Part shown: positions 36,937 through 45,806 of the stretch, piece by piece
How the letters are laid out: each line of letters starts with the position of its first letter
Numbering within the stretch: the stretch's first letter is position 1
Position numbers and translations under genes: made by a program
Assembly: GCF_042646085.1 (NCBI RefSeq)
Contig: NZ_JBHRSZ010000009.1
Span: 288,683 to 352,682 of the forward strand
Direction: 5' to 3'
Length of the DNA stretch: 64,000 nucleotides
From: Litoribrevibacter euphylliae
GTDB taxonomy: Bacteria; Pseudomonadota; Gammaproteobacteria; Pseudomonadales; Litoribrevibacteraceae
The notes under the pieces: generated by a model
What the model was told of the DNA's origin: nothing
The model's input: only the letters and a program-made list of their open reading frames with translations
Database searches by the model: none

Positions 36937-38220
36937 TTAAGCACTGACACGAGGTGTTTCAGCGGTAAAATTGTTATCTGTATAGCGCATTAGTTCATGT
37001 AAAAGATCCAGGATCTTTTGAACTTCTTTCAACTCAGTATGACCTGCAATTTCCTCAGCAAAGGCGCCTGGATTCTCCAACCCATGCTTACGCTTAAGAG
37101 ACAGCAAGTTATCCTGAACCGCGACACACAAGCGCCCTCGACTACTGATCTCCAAGGTGGGGGACTTAAACGCCTTAGCAAACGTAACTAATTGTTCTTC
37201 CAATACAGGAGACAACAAGCGCGCTGCAGATATTGGATCAGCCGCTTTGACTTTGAAAATGCGATTAAATTCGTTCGATGTACCGCGATATTTTTCACCA
37301 CGGAAACTGATACTGCGATCAGCATCCAAGCTTAGGCTCTTCACGTAAGGAAAATCTACGATAAAACCATGCCGGTAGAAGTGATCTCGTACGGTGCGAG
37401 TTTGGGTATTGCCCTTTGCATCGGTATAGGTTTCAGTCCGCTTTTTGACATAATGAAAACAATAAAGCTGATACTCAAAGCTGTGTTCTTCCCCTTCGAA
37501 CTTACCTTGATAAAGATCTTTAATCTGCCGGATGTCATTACCTCGAATAAACTCAGCAAACTCTTCCCCTAACGTTTTAGCCAACCCTTTACCATCGCAT
37601 TTAACAGGCTTCAAATCATTATTGAAGAGCGCATCCAACAAGAAAATCTTTTCAGAAACCGGGTCTCGCCACTTTGCTCGGCCACGCAACCAGAACCACA
37701 ACAAACCACCGATGATCAACAGATGCACACTGAGGCCAGCATAATTCTCATAAAACCCTAGAAGCATAGACAGTAGGTTAAAGTACTCCCAATAAAGAAT
37801 GTGCCATTCGTATAAAAACCAGAGCCCGACAGCCAAAACGCCGAGTACGGCAATTCGTGCCCATGACGTATCAAATATGGTAGGCAACGGTAGGCGCTTA
37901 TTGCGGTCGTCTAAGACAGCCCACAAGATATAAAGCGACCACAACGGCAGCCAAAAACTACTGTAGTGGATAACCCAATAAACTGGAGTAACTGCAGCGC
38001 CTAAGAAACCCCAAAAGAAAATACAGATGGGAATTAATATCCCTAAAATCAGATGCGCCCAAGTGTAGATACGATAATGGGTATCGTCGTAATCCAACGG
38101 ACCTGAATGATTTTCTACATCTCGAATAAGCGTTACCAACTCGTCCTGAGAAGTTGCTTTCTCAACACGCGCGTTAATCTCAGCGATGTTGGCTGTTACT
38201 TGGCTGTTATGTGAAGTCAT
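36937..38220 (-). CDS. DUF3137-type membrane protein
   Basis: It encodes 427 residues. An N-terminal soluble helix is followed by four hydrophobic segments (about 48-185) and a soluble C-terminal half with FEGEEHSFEYQLYCFHYVKKR and FRGEKYRGTSNEFNRIFKV, the DUF3137 pattern. It sits before lemA, its usual partner. Confidence 0.82.
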   Translation of the reverse strand: MTSHNSQVTANIAEINARVEKATSQDELVTLIRDVENHSGPLDYDDTHYRIYTWAHLILGILIPICIFFWGFLGAAVTPVYWVIHYSSFWLPLWSLYILWAVLDDRNKRLPLPTIFDTSWARIAVLGVLAVGLWFLYEWHILYWEYFNLLSMLLGFYENYAGLSVHLLIIGGLLWFWLRGRAKWRDPVSEKIFLLDALFNNDLKPVKCDGKGLAKTLGEEFAEFIRGNDIRQIKDLYQGKFEGEEHSFEYQLYCFHYVKKRTETYTDAKGNTQTRTVRDHFYRHGFIVDFPYVKSLSLDADRSISFRGEKYRGTSNEFNRIFKVKAADPISAARLLSPVLEEQLVTFAKAFKSPTLEISSRGRLCVAVQDNLLSLKRKHGLENPGAFAEEIAGHTELKEVQKILDLLHELMRYTDNNFTAETPRVSA

Positions 38221-38356
38221 AAATCCCTTTAAGTACGGTCACTTTCAAGCCCCAACACGTCCTAAAGAACAAGTAATCATTGATTCAAAAAAGAGCACTG
38301 ATCTAAGAAAGGCGTCGCAAGAACGATAAAGCTTGAACATTAAAATTGAATTGAAA

Positions 38357-38512
38357 ATGACTGGGCTTACTCAGAAAATTAAGCCCGTAATTGAGTTGAC
38401 CATTTTATCACTAAAAAGTTGCACCAAACCAGAGCAAGAAACAAACGGTTACGATATCGTCACTAGCGAAGCTATGGTAGAACTCAGCACGGCAGAATTC
38501 TTAATCTGCTAA
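38357..38512 (+). CDS. Possible small protein of 51 residues
   Basis: An ATG-to-TAA frame in the otherwise empty 312-base gap between the DUF3137 and MazG genes. The product is unremarkable in composition and has no membrane helix. The ribosome binding site is weak, and a stem GGGCTT/AAGCCC (38363-38386) lies right after the start. It could be chance; the gap shows nothing else. Confidence 0.2.
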   Translation: MTGLTQKIKPVIELTILSLKSCTKPEQETNGYDIVTSEAMVELSTAEFLIC

Positions 38513-38532
38513 GAAAGACAGCGATGAATGCA

Positions 38533-38898
38533 CTATGAACGACTCAACTCTTCCGCAAGTGCCTGCTTTTGTTGTGCTTTGATGTCTTTCCATAGCTGAC
38601 CATTTTCGATACCCGAGATCCGCTCTTCGTACTTACGGCAGGCTCGAGAAATGACTGAGCCCATATCAATTCCCGACTCACGCTCTAAAGCCAGAAGAAT
38701 ATTTAAGTAGTCCCAGAGGACATCGCCTAACTCATCTTCAAGATAGCACGCTCGGTTTCGCGGTATTTCTTCGATAACCTCATCAATCTCATGTTTAAGT
38801 TCCGTTAAGTAGGTTTCAGAGCCAGAATACCAACTACTGGTTTGATCGATCACCGACTTACGTCTTGCTATCTCTAATAACTTTTCAATATCACGCAT
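38533..38898 (-). CDS. MazG-like nucleotide pyrophosphohydrolase
   Basis: It encodes 121 residues. The helical MazG core is visible: ELKHEIDEVIEEI and EDELGDVLWDYLNIL supply the acidic Mg-binding residues (ExxE and ExxD). Such enzymes hydrolyse (d)NTPs to monophosphates and help house-cleaning. Confidence 0.88.
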   Translation of the reverse strand: MRDIEKLLEIARRKSVIDQTSSWYSGSETYLTELKHEIDEVIEEIPRNRACYLEDELGDVLWDYLNILLALERESGIDMGSVISRACRKYEERISGIENGQLWKDIKAQQKQALAEELSRS

Positions 38899-38938
38899 GT
38901 AACTTTCATCTGCTCATTACAATAGTAAGCGCCAAAGA

Positions 38939-39361
38939 TTATTTAGCTTTGGATTTCGATGCCTTATTCAAGGCGGCCGCTTCCAGAATAAGCGCTTTAA
39001 ATGCACTGGCATCAATTTCTTCGCCTTCCTCAATATCAATCGCTCGGCGCTGATTACCTTCCAGACTGGCATTAAAGAGTTGGCTTGGATCTTCCAGGAA
39101 CGCGCCTTTCATAAAGGTCAGTTTTACTTTTCCTTTATAAGCTTCGCCAGTACAAATGATTCCAAAATGAGACCACACGGGAACGCCTGTCGGATTCGAC
39201 GGCTTAAACCACTTACACTCCTCAGTAACATCAGGAATGGCTTCTTTAATCAGTTTTCTCAAGCGCGTCAGTGTGGTACCACGCCAGTCAGGTAACGACG
39301 CAAGTTTATTCTCGACTTGTTCTATTTTTGACTCTGTATCTAATGTCGCTGAATCAGTCAT
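38939..39361 (-). CDS. DUF1801 protein (YdhG/YdeI-like)
   Basis: It encodes 140 residues. LPDWRGTTLTRLRKLIKEAIPDVTEECKW and VPVWSHFGIICTGEAYKGKVKLTFMKGA match DUF1801 proteins. A small YdhG-like fold related to frataxin/iron-binding proteins has been suggested for the family; function uncertain. Confidence 0.85.
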   Translation of the reverse strand: MTDSATLDTESKIEQVENKLASLPDWRGTTLTRLRKLIKEAIPDVTEECKWFKPSNPTGVPVWSHFGIICTGEAYKGKVKLTFMKGAFLEDPSQLFNASLEGNQRRAIDIEEGEEIDASAFKALILEAAALNKASKSKAK

Positions 39362-39561
39362 CGTCTCATGCTCCTTATGAGAATGTGAGGTAAAAACCTC
39401 ATGAAGAGAGCTAGATTATAGACAGAGAGGAGCCAGAATCACCAGCCCCTAACAAACAAGCGAAGACACACTGCCAGGGCCGATGTCATCGCCTAAATAA
39501 TGTAAGACAAGGTTAGATTTTCAGGTACATGAAGGAAAGATAAGGCATAGAAATGCCTAAT

Positions 39562-40197
39562 CTAACTCCGCTCTCTAAAACGCTCCCCCTCAAACACGCG
39601 TACTGCTTGCCCGCGTTCTACTTGATGGTGCTGCAATCTCAAATTACCTTTGAGCGCCTCACTTTGCTGACTCTCAAGCGCCTTAATCTTATGATTCAAC
39701 AAAGCAAACGCCAGACGTTTATTTTGATGCTGACTGCGTTCCGTCTGAACCTTAACACTCAAGCCTGTTGGTTTATGCAGAAGCTGCACCGCAGAATCCG
39801 TGGTATTGACGTGCTGCCCGCCCGCCCCACTGGATCGACAAGTTTTAATCTCCACATCAGAAGTGTTCAACGGCTGAGACTCATCAGATTCCCAGAGCAC
39901 TACATTGAAAAACCAGTTCTTACGACCGTGTTTAGGGCGATAAGGGCTTCGGCATATCCATTGAATGCTTCCCTGCCACTGCTCAAGACATTGCTGTTGA
40001 GCAGTGTTCACATCGTCTGTTTTCAACATCAATAACACAGACTTGAAGGTGCCTTTTATCTCGCCTGCTTCCTGCTCAACAATGTCGACCCGCAGGCCGA
40101 GTTTTTCAGCGTCTTCGATAAAACGACGAACACCCAACTTAACCGCCAACGCACATTCACTCGGGCCTTGCCCTGCAGAAAATTGTATTAGTTTCAT
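39562..40197 (-). CDS. prfH: Peptide chain release factor homologue PrfH
   Basis: It encodes 211 residues, shorter than RF1/RF2 because it lacks the stop-codon recognition domain. The catalytic loop SSGAGGQHVNTTDSAVQLLH carries GGQ. PrfH releases peptide from ribosomes whose 16S rRNA decoding centre has been cleaved, working with RtcB2. It overlaps rtcB by four bases. Confidence 0.95.
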   Translation of the reverse strand: MKLIQFSAGQGPSECALAVKLGVRRFIEDAEKLGLRVDIVEQEAGEIKGTFKSVLLMLKTDDVNTAQQQCLEQWQGSIQWICRSPYRPKHGRKNWFFNVVLWESDESQPLNTSDVEIKTCRSSGAGGQHVNTTDSAVQLLHKPTGLSVKVQTERSQHQNKRLAFALLNHKIKALESQQSEALKGNLRLQHHQVERGQAVRVFEGERFRERS

Positions 40198-41390
40198 TTA
40201 CAGCACGCCTCCTTGTAAACGTTTTTGTAGGTAATCACTGGCGCAAATTCCGCAATAATTTCAGCTAATCCCGCCGCTACCAAGTCCGCCACCACGATAT
40301 CAATGGACTTATAAGCTTCTGGCGCTTCCTCATAGATCAAGCTTTTATCATCGCAAATCACTCGACTCCCCAAGCTGGTTCGTTGCAGCTCTGAGATTCG
40401 ATATTTCTTGCGCAAACGCCCCTGACATTCGGAGCGAACCCACTTGCGCCCGGCGCCATGCGCTAAGGAAGACAAACTCACATCCGAGACTATTGGTTTC
40501 ACCAGATAACTCGATGAACCGCGAGACCCCGGAATCATCACCACGCCTTGATCCGCAGGCGTCACACCTTTTCTGTGTAACCAGCCGGTTTGACCGTTCA
40601 CTGATACCGGAGAAACCAAGTTATGATTCACATCCAGAATCTCGGTTAGATCAAGCCCCAGACAGTCACACATCCGTGCTGCGATTAACTCACGATTAAC
40701 TTCCGCCCAACACAAAGCCAGATTGTGCTTGGTGAGATAGTTATCTGCATCAACGGATTGTTGATCCAAGCCTTGATGACCGAACGCATCGACATGCTGA
40801 CGTAATATGGCTTCGCCTAGGCCCCGTGACCCACTGTGGACCAACAAGAACAAAGCCTTTTTATTGATCCCCAGCTCAGTAAACAAAGTATCATTATGTA
40901 CTTTGATCACCTTCTGAAATTCCGCAAAGTGATTTCCGCCGCCAATGGTTCCATAGCTATGGTGGAAACCGTCAACCAGTTCAGTATTTGCCTGTAATTG
41001 CTCATCAAGACCAACACGCTTGGCCTGCTCACAAAAACGCGACGCGCCTGCCTGCGACCATGATTCTTGATCCTTAAACGCGTTTTTCCTTAACGCTTTT
41101 TCCCATTTGTCTTGTTTTACTTTGTTGGCATCTGCTGAGGTCTCATACAGCGCCATACCACAGCCAATGTCATTACCGACTAAGGCTGGATAAATTTTTT
41201 GTTGGCTCCAACATGCGGCCCCAATCGGGTACCCTCTTCCCGGATGAAGATCCGGCAAGCCTACCACCTGATTCATACCTTCCAGGCGTGATACATGTTT
41301 TAGCTGTTCTATGGCGTCGCCCTCGATCCAATTACGTTCAGACGCAATAAGACGAACACCGCTTTCGATGAATTGAATAGAATTGCCCAT
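40194..41390 (-). CDS. rtcB: RtcB-type RNA ligase (RtcB2) paired with PrfH
   Basis: The start at 41390 (MGNSIQFI) is preferred to 41408. It encodes 398 residues. Active-site features: GNDIGCGMALYE, GGGNHFAEFQKV with the guanylylated-His region, HSGSRGLGE and HGAGRKWVRSECQGRL. It ligates 2',3'-cyclic phosphate or 3'-phosphate ends to 5'-OH. In PrfH-linked form the ligase re-seals 16S rRNA cut by ribotoxins (known for related systems). The upstream 359 bases hold a promoter, a hairpin and a leader ORF. Confidence 0.94.
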   Translation of the reverse strand: MGNSIQFIESGVRLIASERNWIEGDAIEQLKHVSRLEGMNQVVGLPDLHPGRGYPIGAACWSQQKIYPALVGNDIGCGMALYETSADANKVKQDKWEKALRKNAFKDQESWSQAGASRFCEQAKRVGLDEQLQANTELVDGFHHSYGTIGGGNHFAEFQKVIKVHNDTLFTELGINKKALFLLVHSGSRGLGEAILRQHVDAFGHQGLDQQSVDADNYLTKHNLALCWAEVNRELIAARMCDCLGLDLTEILDVNHNLVSPVSVNGQTGWLHRKGVTPADQGVVMIPGSRGSSSYLVKPIVSDVSLSSLAHGAGRKWVRSECQGRLRKKYRISELQRTSLGSRVICDDKSLIYEEAPEAYKSIDIVVADLVAAGLAEIIAEFAPVITYKNVYKEACCK

Positions 41391-41517
41391 AATTATTCGT
41401 ACTCTCAAAAACTAAAAAATTGAAAGCAGAATGAGCGAATAAACGTCAACAAGTCATTCCCAAGCAATCACTTGAGTAACAACCGAAGTGTTAACGAATA
41501 TTGAATCTATGTGTGAT

Positions 41518-41580
41518 TCACAAAGAAGAAACAGAAACGCTCAATCCGCGAGGTGCTGTGTCTTGATGTGAATAATTCAT
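41518..41580 (-). CDS. 20-codon leader ORF upstream of rtcB-prfH
   Basis: The ATG is preceded by AAGGAGGT (plus-strand ACCTCCTT, 41585-41592), a near-perfect Shine-Dalgarno sequence at ideal spacing, far better than that of rtcB itself. The peptide is MNYSHQDTAPRGLSVSVSSL, ending in TGA. It lies 127 bases before rtcB and about 75 bases after a strong sigma-70-like promoter. I infer a regulatory leader peptide or a small protein; no homologue is known to me. Confidence 0.6.
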   Translation of the reverse strand: MNYSHQDTAPRGLSVSVSSL

Positions 41581-41621
41581 AATGACCTCCTTACTGAACG
41601 TTGATTGAATGGAATGCTTGA

Positions 41622-41647
41622 TTCAATGAAATACTTAATTCATTGAA
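41622..41647. other. 9-bp hairpin in the rtcB leader
   Basis: TTCAATGAA (41622-41630) and TTCATTGAA (41639-41647) form a perfect stem with an eight-base loop, inside the presumed 5' UTR between promoter and leader ORF. It is AT-rich and lacks a U-tract, so it is not a terminator. Confidence 0.55.
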
Positions 41648-41662
41648 ATAAAGAATGGCGCC

Positions 41663-41690
41663 ATCATAAAGACAACCAATTAAAAGTCAA
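41663..41690 (-). promoter_or_regulatory. Sigma-70-like promoter of the rtcB-prfH leader
   Basis: On the minus strand TTGACT (41690-41685), 16 bases, TATGAT (41668-41663). Both hexamers are close to consensus. A transcript from here would carry a leader of about 265 bases before rtcB. Confidence 0.65.
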
Positions 41691-41749
41691 ACCGCTTTTT
41701 CGACTCTGTACTAATTTTTTGGATTCACCATTGTCAGTACAACCAAGAA

Positions 41750-42415
41750 TTAATCCCCGCCACCGCAACCACTGCTGCACCCACTAGAATCACCACCGAA
41801 GCTGTCAGAGGATCCGCCCGAATCGCCTGCACACCCCGACGAACAACCAATATGACCGGCACAATAACTGTCGCCATATAAAGGCGATGATTTGTCTTTA
41901 CAGTTCAATGAGTATTTAAACCCATCATCAATTCCTAATTGAGCATCCAGAGCAAAAATAAGCGGTAGTTGCGCTGGGGTTTTAGGGTTGATGCCTTCTT
42001 TCGCACACGCGAGACGCCACGCTCTTTTGATCCCGATCTGAGCCTTCGTCGGTGAGGACATAGCCTCCGTCGGTGTGTGATGAAGAAAGCGACCAAGCGC
42101 CTTTTTACAGTACTGCTGATAATCGCGGGTAAATAAAATGAATTCATGCCAAGCCACATCCACCACCTGAGAAGGCATAGAAACAACTCTGCGTTTGGCT
42201 TGATGGCAAAAGTAGAAGTACTCTCTTAGCGCGTCCATAACTAACGCCACATTCTCATCAGAAAGATGCGGATACTTCGCCTTCACCTTCTGCCCAATTG
42301 CCGGATTAAACGGATAGCTTTCAATAAAAGCTAACTGCGCTTTTCGCTTTCTCCTGGAATGCAAACTCACCAGAACTACAAGTAAGACAACCAATAAACC
42401 TATTTCAAAACTCAT
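41750..42415 (-). CDS. Membrane-anchored glycine/cysteine-rich protein
   Basis: ATG at 42415 with GGGAGAG upstream is preferred to 42430. It encodes 221 residues: an N-terminal helix (IGLLVVLLVVLVSLHS), a soluble domain with VVDVAWHEFILFTRDYQQYC that resembles glycine-rich-domain proteins, and a C-terminal tail of repeated GCSSGC, GGSSDSFGGDSS and CGGGD. The Cys/Gly tail is reminiscent of TIGR04222-type proteins. Function unknown. Confidence 0.7.
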   Translation of the reverse strand: MSFEIGLLVVLLVVLVSLHSRRKRKAQLAFIESYPFNPAIGQKVKAKYPHLSDENVALVMDALREYFYFCHQAKRRVVSMPSQVVDVAWHEFILFTRDYQQYCKKALGRFLHHTPTEAMSSPTKAQIGIKRAWRLACAKEGINPKTPAQLPLIFALDAQLGIDDGFKYSLNCKDKSSPLYGDSYCAGHIGCSSGCAGDSGGSSDSFGGDSSGCSSGCGGGD

Positions 42416-42515
42416 AGTCTCTCCCGACATAACGAACGCACTTTACTGTGAAAAAGTATAGCGCTGGCGAGTCATAACGGCATTTATCCAAATGGAAGCA
42501 CATAAGCACTGTGGC

Positions 42516-43478
42516 CTATTTTTCTAAGACAAGTGATAGCTCACCCAATTTGCTCAAACGATAAGTATCAAAATCCGAGGCTAAAAATAGATTGCCCGAG
42601 TATTCAGCCTGAGCCTCTGTTTGTATCTCATTCATCGAGGTCTCAGCTTCAGAATCCAATTGATAACGAGGGCTGAAGTGAGTCAGTACTAAGTTTGGTA
42701 ATTCGCAGGATTGCGCAAACGACGCCACCAGCTTCGCATAGCTATGGCCTGCCTCCTTTGCCTTTGATGCCAAGGCTTCCGTGTACGTTGATTCATGCAC
42801 TAATACATCACAACCCTCACATTCGGCTCGTAAAATCTCCGGCGTGTCATTATCCCCACACACAACAACCTTTCTTGGCTTATTCAGGTAACGAATAAAC
42901 TCAGCACTTCGAAGAATCTGCCCTTCATGCTCGACATCCTGACCTGACTTAAGTTTCCCCCAAATCGGCCCTTGCGGAATACCTAGTGCATTTAACTTTT
43001 CTATGTTCAAGCTGGCATCTACTTTGACTTCAGTAAAACTATACGCGTAGGAAGGAACCCGATGTGATAGCTTCGTTGAAGCCACAGCAAACTGCCCGAA
43101 TGCCTGCTCTGTAAACTGCTCAGTCTCAACAAATGTCAGCTCATAAGGCAGATACAGCTGCGTATGAACTTGAGTCGCCTCAAACCATTCCTTGATGCCT
43201 TTCGGAGCAACAATGGTCAATGGTTTCGTACGCCCATTCATCCCCGCACTGGCCAACACGCCAGGAAGACCATAACAATGATCCCCGTGAATATGCGTGA
43301 TAAAAATGGCTTTAAGAGAATTCAGAGACAAACGCGTATGCAACAACTGATGTTGCGTCCCTTCCCCGCAATCAATCAGATACCAATCGCTGCCTTGGCT
43401 TTCAATAATGGCAATCGCAGTCACGTTTCTTGCTTTGGTTGGCGTACCAGAAGAGGTTCCTAAAAAACTTATATCCAT
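42516..43478 (-). CDS. rnz: Ribonuclease Z
   Basis: It encodes 320 residues, the short RNase Z form. The metallo-beta-lactamase metal site is HIHGDHCYGLPG, with more ligands at CGDND and LTHFSPRY. It cleaves the 3' trailer of tRNA precursors. Confidence 0.95.
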   Translation of the reverse strand: MDISFLGTSSGTPTKARNVTAIAIIESQGSDWYLIDCGEGTQHQLLHTRLSLNSLKAIFITHIHGDHCYGLPGVLASAGMNGRTKPLTIVAPKGIKEWFEATQVHTQLYLPYELTFVETEQFTEQAFGQFAVASTKLSHRVPSYAYSFTEVKVDASLNIEKLNALGIPQGPIWGKLKSGQDVEHEGQILRSAEFIRYLNKPRKVVVCGDNDTPEILRAECEGCDVLVHESTYTEALASKAKEAGHSYAKLVASFAQSCELPNLVLTHFSPRYQLDSEAETSMNEIQTEAQAEYSGNLFLASDFDTYRLSKLGELSLVLEK

Positions 43479-43509
43479 ATATGTTCTTCCGATATGAAAA
43501 TTTCAGACG

Positions 43510-44457
43510 TTAATTTGAGCGATTAAGAACCGACTCTAACCACAGATGTATGTCTGCGGTGACCGCTTTAATTTCACTTTGACCCGCACTATTTTTCAAC
43601 TGATGATTAAGCCCATCATAAAACTTGTATTCAATGTTGTGTTTCCCGGACTTAGCAAGCACCGACATCATATCATTCACCTTATTAGTAGATACCGATA
43701 CATCACTTCCACCCTGAAGAATTAACACGGGTGATTTAACTTTCTGCAGCGTTCCCAGTTGGTCGACTGATAGCATTTGTTGCCACCAATCAAAACCATG
43801 CCCACTGACTTCAAGCTCAAAAGGCTGACTTGATAAAATATGGTTAGCGAACCCTTTAAACCCTTCAATATCTGCACTCGCTAATTCAGGCGTCTTTTGA
43901 GTAGAAAGGATGTTGTGAATAACATCATCTATAAACCAACGCCCGCCCCCATTAAATGAAATCGTTGCATCGATATACTCACTTTCCGCTGCAAGAAGGT
44001 TCGCAATAACCGCGCCTTCACTGCCCCCCAAAACGATTAATTTGGTGTAATCATGTTGTTCACGAACAACCTTTAGCACATTTTTGATGTCTACTACACG
44101 TTGGTGAGGGCTATCCTTCTGAATATACTCTTTAGGACAATCGTTCCTTTCAGAGTCAGAGCGATAACTTAATTCCCTATCGATGCCGTATTTTTCAATG
44201 AAGAGTAAATCTGCCTGAGGCCAGACCTTCGAGTAATCGCGTTTAATGGCGTCGTTATTAAAAACACTATTGCAATCTGAGCCTTGAAGAATAAGCAATA
44301 GCACCTTCTCAGAAAGGGGAACTTGCTGCTGAAATAAATAGTAATTAAGTGTTGATGCATCCGGCCGTTCCAGGCTGAACTCTTGAGATACAGATAGACT
44401 GACATTGCCTAACAACAACCAAAATAATATTGGTCTAACTCTGCTTCGAATTTCCAT
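43510..44457 (-). CDS. Exported alpha/beta hydrolase
   Basis: It encodes 315 residues. Signal peptide ends near LSVS. The nucleophile elbow is VLGGSEGAVIANLLA (GxSxG) and the C-terminus has KSPVLILQGGSDVSV (acid) and GLNHQL (His). Two cysteines in SDCNSV and NDCPK suggest a disulphide. Substrate unknown. It is the last ordinary chromosomal gene before the integron region. Confidence 0.85.
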   Translation of the reverse strand: MEIRSRVRPILFWLLLGNVSLSVSQEFSLERPDASTLNYYLFQQQVPLSEKVLLLILQGSDCNSVFNNDAIKRDYSKVWPQADLLFIEKYGIDRELSYRSDSERNDCPKEYIQKDSPHQRVVDIKNVLKVVREQHDYTKLIVLGGSEGAVIANLLAAESEYIDATISFNGGGRWFIDDVIHNILSTQKTPELASADIEGFKGFANHILSSQPFELEVSGHGFDWWQQMLSVDQLGTLQKVKSPVLILQGGSDVSVSTNKVNDMMSVLAKSGKHNIEYKFYDGLNHQLKNSAGQSEIKAVTADIHLWLESVLNRSN

Positions 44458-44506
44458 TTCCTATCCCAGATTAAAATTAGTCATAGAGATATATGAACGT
44501 CCCTGT

Positions 44507-44710
44507 TTAATTTAGTTTCAATCCCCATAAACCACTTTCTTGTGACCACATGTCTTCATTGAACTCATCCCAACCCTCATTACTTAAATAAGGTTTGGAT
44601 ACCAGGAAAAATGTTTCATTACTCTCTTCCGTAGCTTCCGACTTCTCAATATTAAGCTGCTTTTTCTTAGCGCGATTTAATCTGCTTTGTTTTCCAATAT
44701 AAGACGTCTT
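44507..44710 (-). pseudogene. 5'-truncated ORF remnant at the edge of the integron
   Basis: The minus strand is open for 67 codons ending in TAA, with protein-like sequence (GKQSRLNRAKKKQ near the start, LVSKPYLSNEGWDEFNEDMW near the end), but there is no start codon near its beginning and it abuts the end of the DUF998 gene. I read it as the 3' part of a lost gene or cassette. Family not recognised. Confidence 0.4.
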
Positions 44711-45314
44711 AACTTAAGACTTCTGATGCCACGAAGAGCGAAAACACAAACAACCACAAAATCTGAAAGCCATAACTGAGCCTTTGGTGAACGCCGAGGT
44801 TTGACTTGTTTTTAAATGATTTTGCGAGAGTGTATGAAAAAAAACTGCAGCCAAAGATGCAAGCTAATGAAAAAATACGCAACCATGAAGGATACGCGTT
44901 TTCGAATACAACAAATGCAGGAGCAACCAACAAAGACAATAACATCACGACGCCGGCTAGCGAGTGAATTTTGCAACTGTTTGACGGGTTTTGTGTAAAG
45001 GGATCACTGTCCATTGGAAAATAGCCAGCGACCAAAGTACCTAGGCCGTGAGCGATAACCATCAATCCTATAACGAATGCGCTTGTAAATTGGGACTCTG
45101 AGAGTACAAATATGCCAAAGAAAATGAACAACGCTCCAAGAGGATAATTGTTTATTACGGGAGAGAGTCTTTGAGTTGGACTGTTAAAAGCGCCCAACTC
45201 ACTGCAAAATTGAGTTTTATGATTGTATCCGGGATAAAAGAGTGACGCGATGTAAATACCAGCGACAATCCAAACGGATGCAATCGCACCTGAATAAGCA
45301 AAAAATAATTCCAA
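44709..45314 (-). CDS. DUF998 membrane protein
   Basis: It encodes 201 residues with six hydrophobic segments. The loop GYNHKTQFCSELGAFNSPTQ and AHGLGTLVAGYFPMDSDPF are DUF998 features. Function unknown. It lies at the far end of the array and no attC follows it, so it may be a fixed neighbour or a cassette that lost its site. Confidence 0.85.
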   Translation of the reverse strand: MELFFAYSGAIASVWIVAGIYIASLFYPGYNHKTQFCSELGAFNSPTQRLSPVINNYPLGALFIFFGIFVLSESQFTSAFVIGLMVIAHGLGTLVAGYFPMDSDPFTQNPSNSCKIHSLAGVVMLLSLLVAPAFVVFENAYPSWLRIFSLACIFGCSFFSYTLAKSFKNKSNLGVHQRLSYGFQILWLFVFSLFVASEVLS

Positions 45315-45343
45315 TTTAAAATCCTCCTTGAAACCTAGCTGTA

Positions 45344-45721
45344 TTAGTTAGTCGTGACACCGCTCACTAGCCCAAAATATACGCCAGCCAGTATGCCTGT
45401 GACGAGTGTTACCCAAAATTGTCCTAGAAAACCAAGCCATACTCCCAAATTTATCTGAACAATTGGAATTTTTCCCAGGATAATACCAACACCGAGGACA
45501 GCCAGCACAAGCCCTACACCCCCAAAGTGCCAAAGCTTATTAAGGCAAGTTTTGTGCATGACGAAAACAATTAGTATTCCAGGGAAAACGGACAGCGCAT
45601 ATGTAACGAACAAGTATGCACTTACAGGTATAAACCCAGCACCCTGTGCTAAATCGTGCCCCCCCATGAAAGCTGTTGCGATTAAAGGAGTGCTAAGAAA
45701 CGCGATAATCCATCTCTGCAT
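45344..45721 (-). CDS. Small membrane protein, last recognisable cassette
   Basis: Start set at 45721 (MQRWIIAF); the longer frame would run through the neighbouring attC. It encodes 125 residues with four hydrophobic segments and a Gly-rich C-terminus. No attC is visible after its stop, so the array probably ends here. Family not recognised. Confidence 0.6.
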   Translation of the reverse strand: MQRWIIAFLSTPLIATAFMGGHDLAQGAGFIPVSAYLFVTYALSVFPGILIVFVMHKTCLNKLWHFGGVGLVLAVLGVGIILGKIPIVQINLGVWLGFLGQFWVTLVTGILAGVYFGLVSGVTTN

Positions 45722-45730
45722 GATTGGAAG

Positions 45731-45806
45731 CCTAACATTTTTGGTAAGTGGCGAGCATGAGCGAGTCCAGTCCACGTTTTTTGGGTAATGTGTAATGTGC
45801 TTATTA
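45731..45806 (-). repeat. attC site (degenerate)
   Basis: CTAACATTTTTGGTAAGTGGCGAGC ends change from the common array family; the left part matches the sites at 48257, 48697, 51033 and 58902, and the right core is TTATTATGC instead of GTTAGGC. It follows the GFA gene stop. Confidence 0.65.

Noticed and set aside
39553..40035. 160-codon plus-strand frame
   Set aside because: Antisense of prfH; prfH is supported by GGQ and operon structure.
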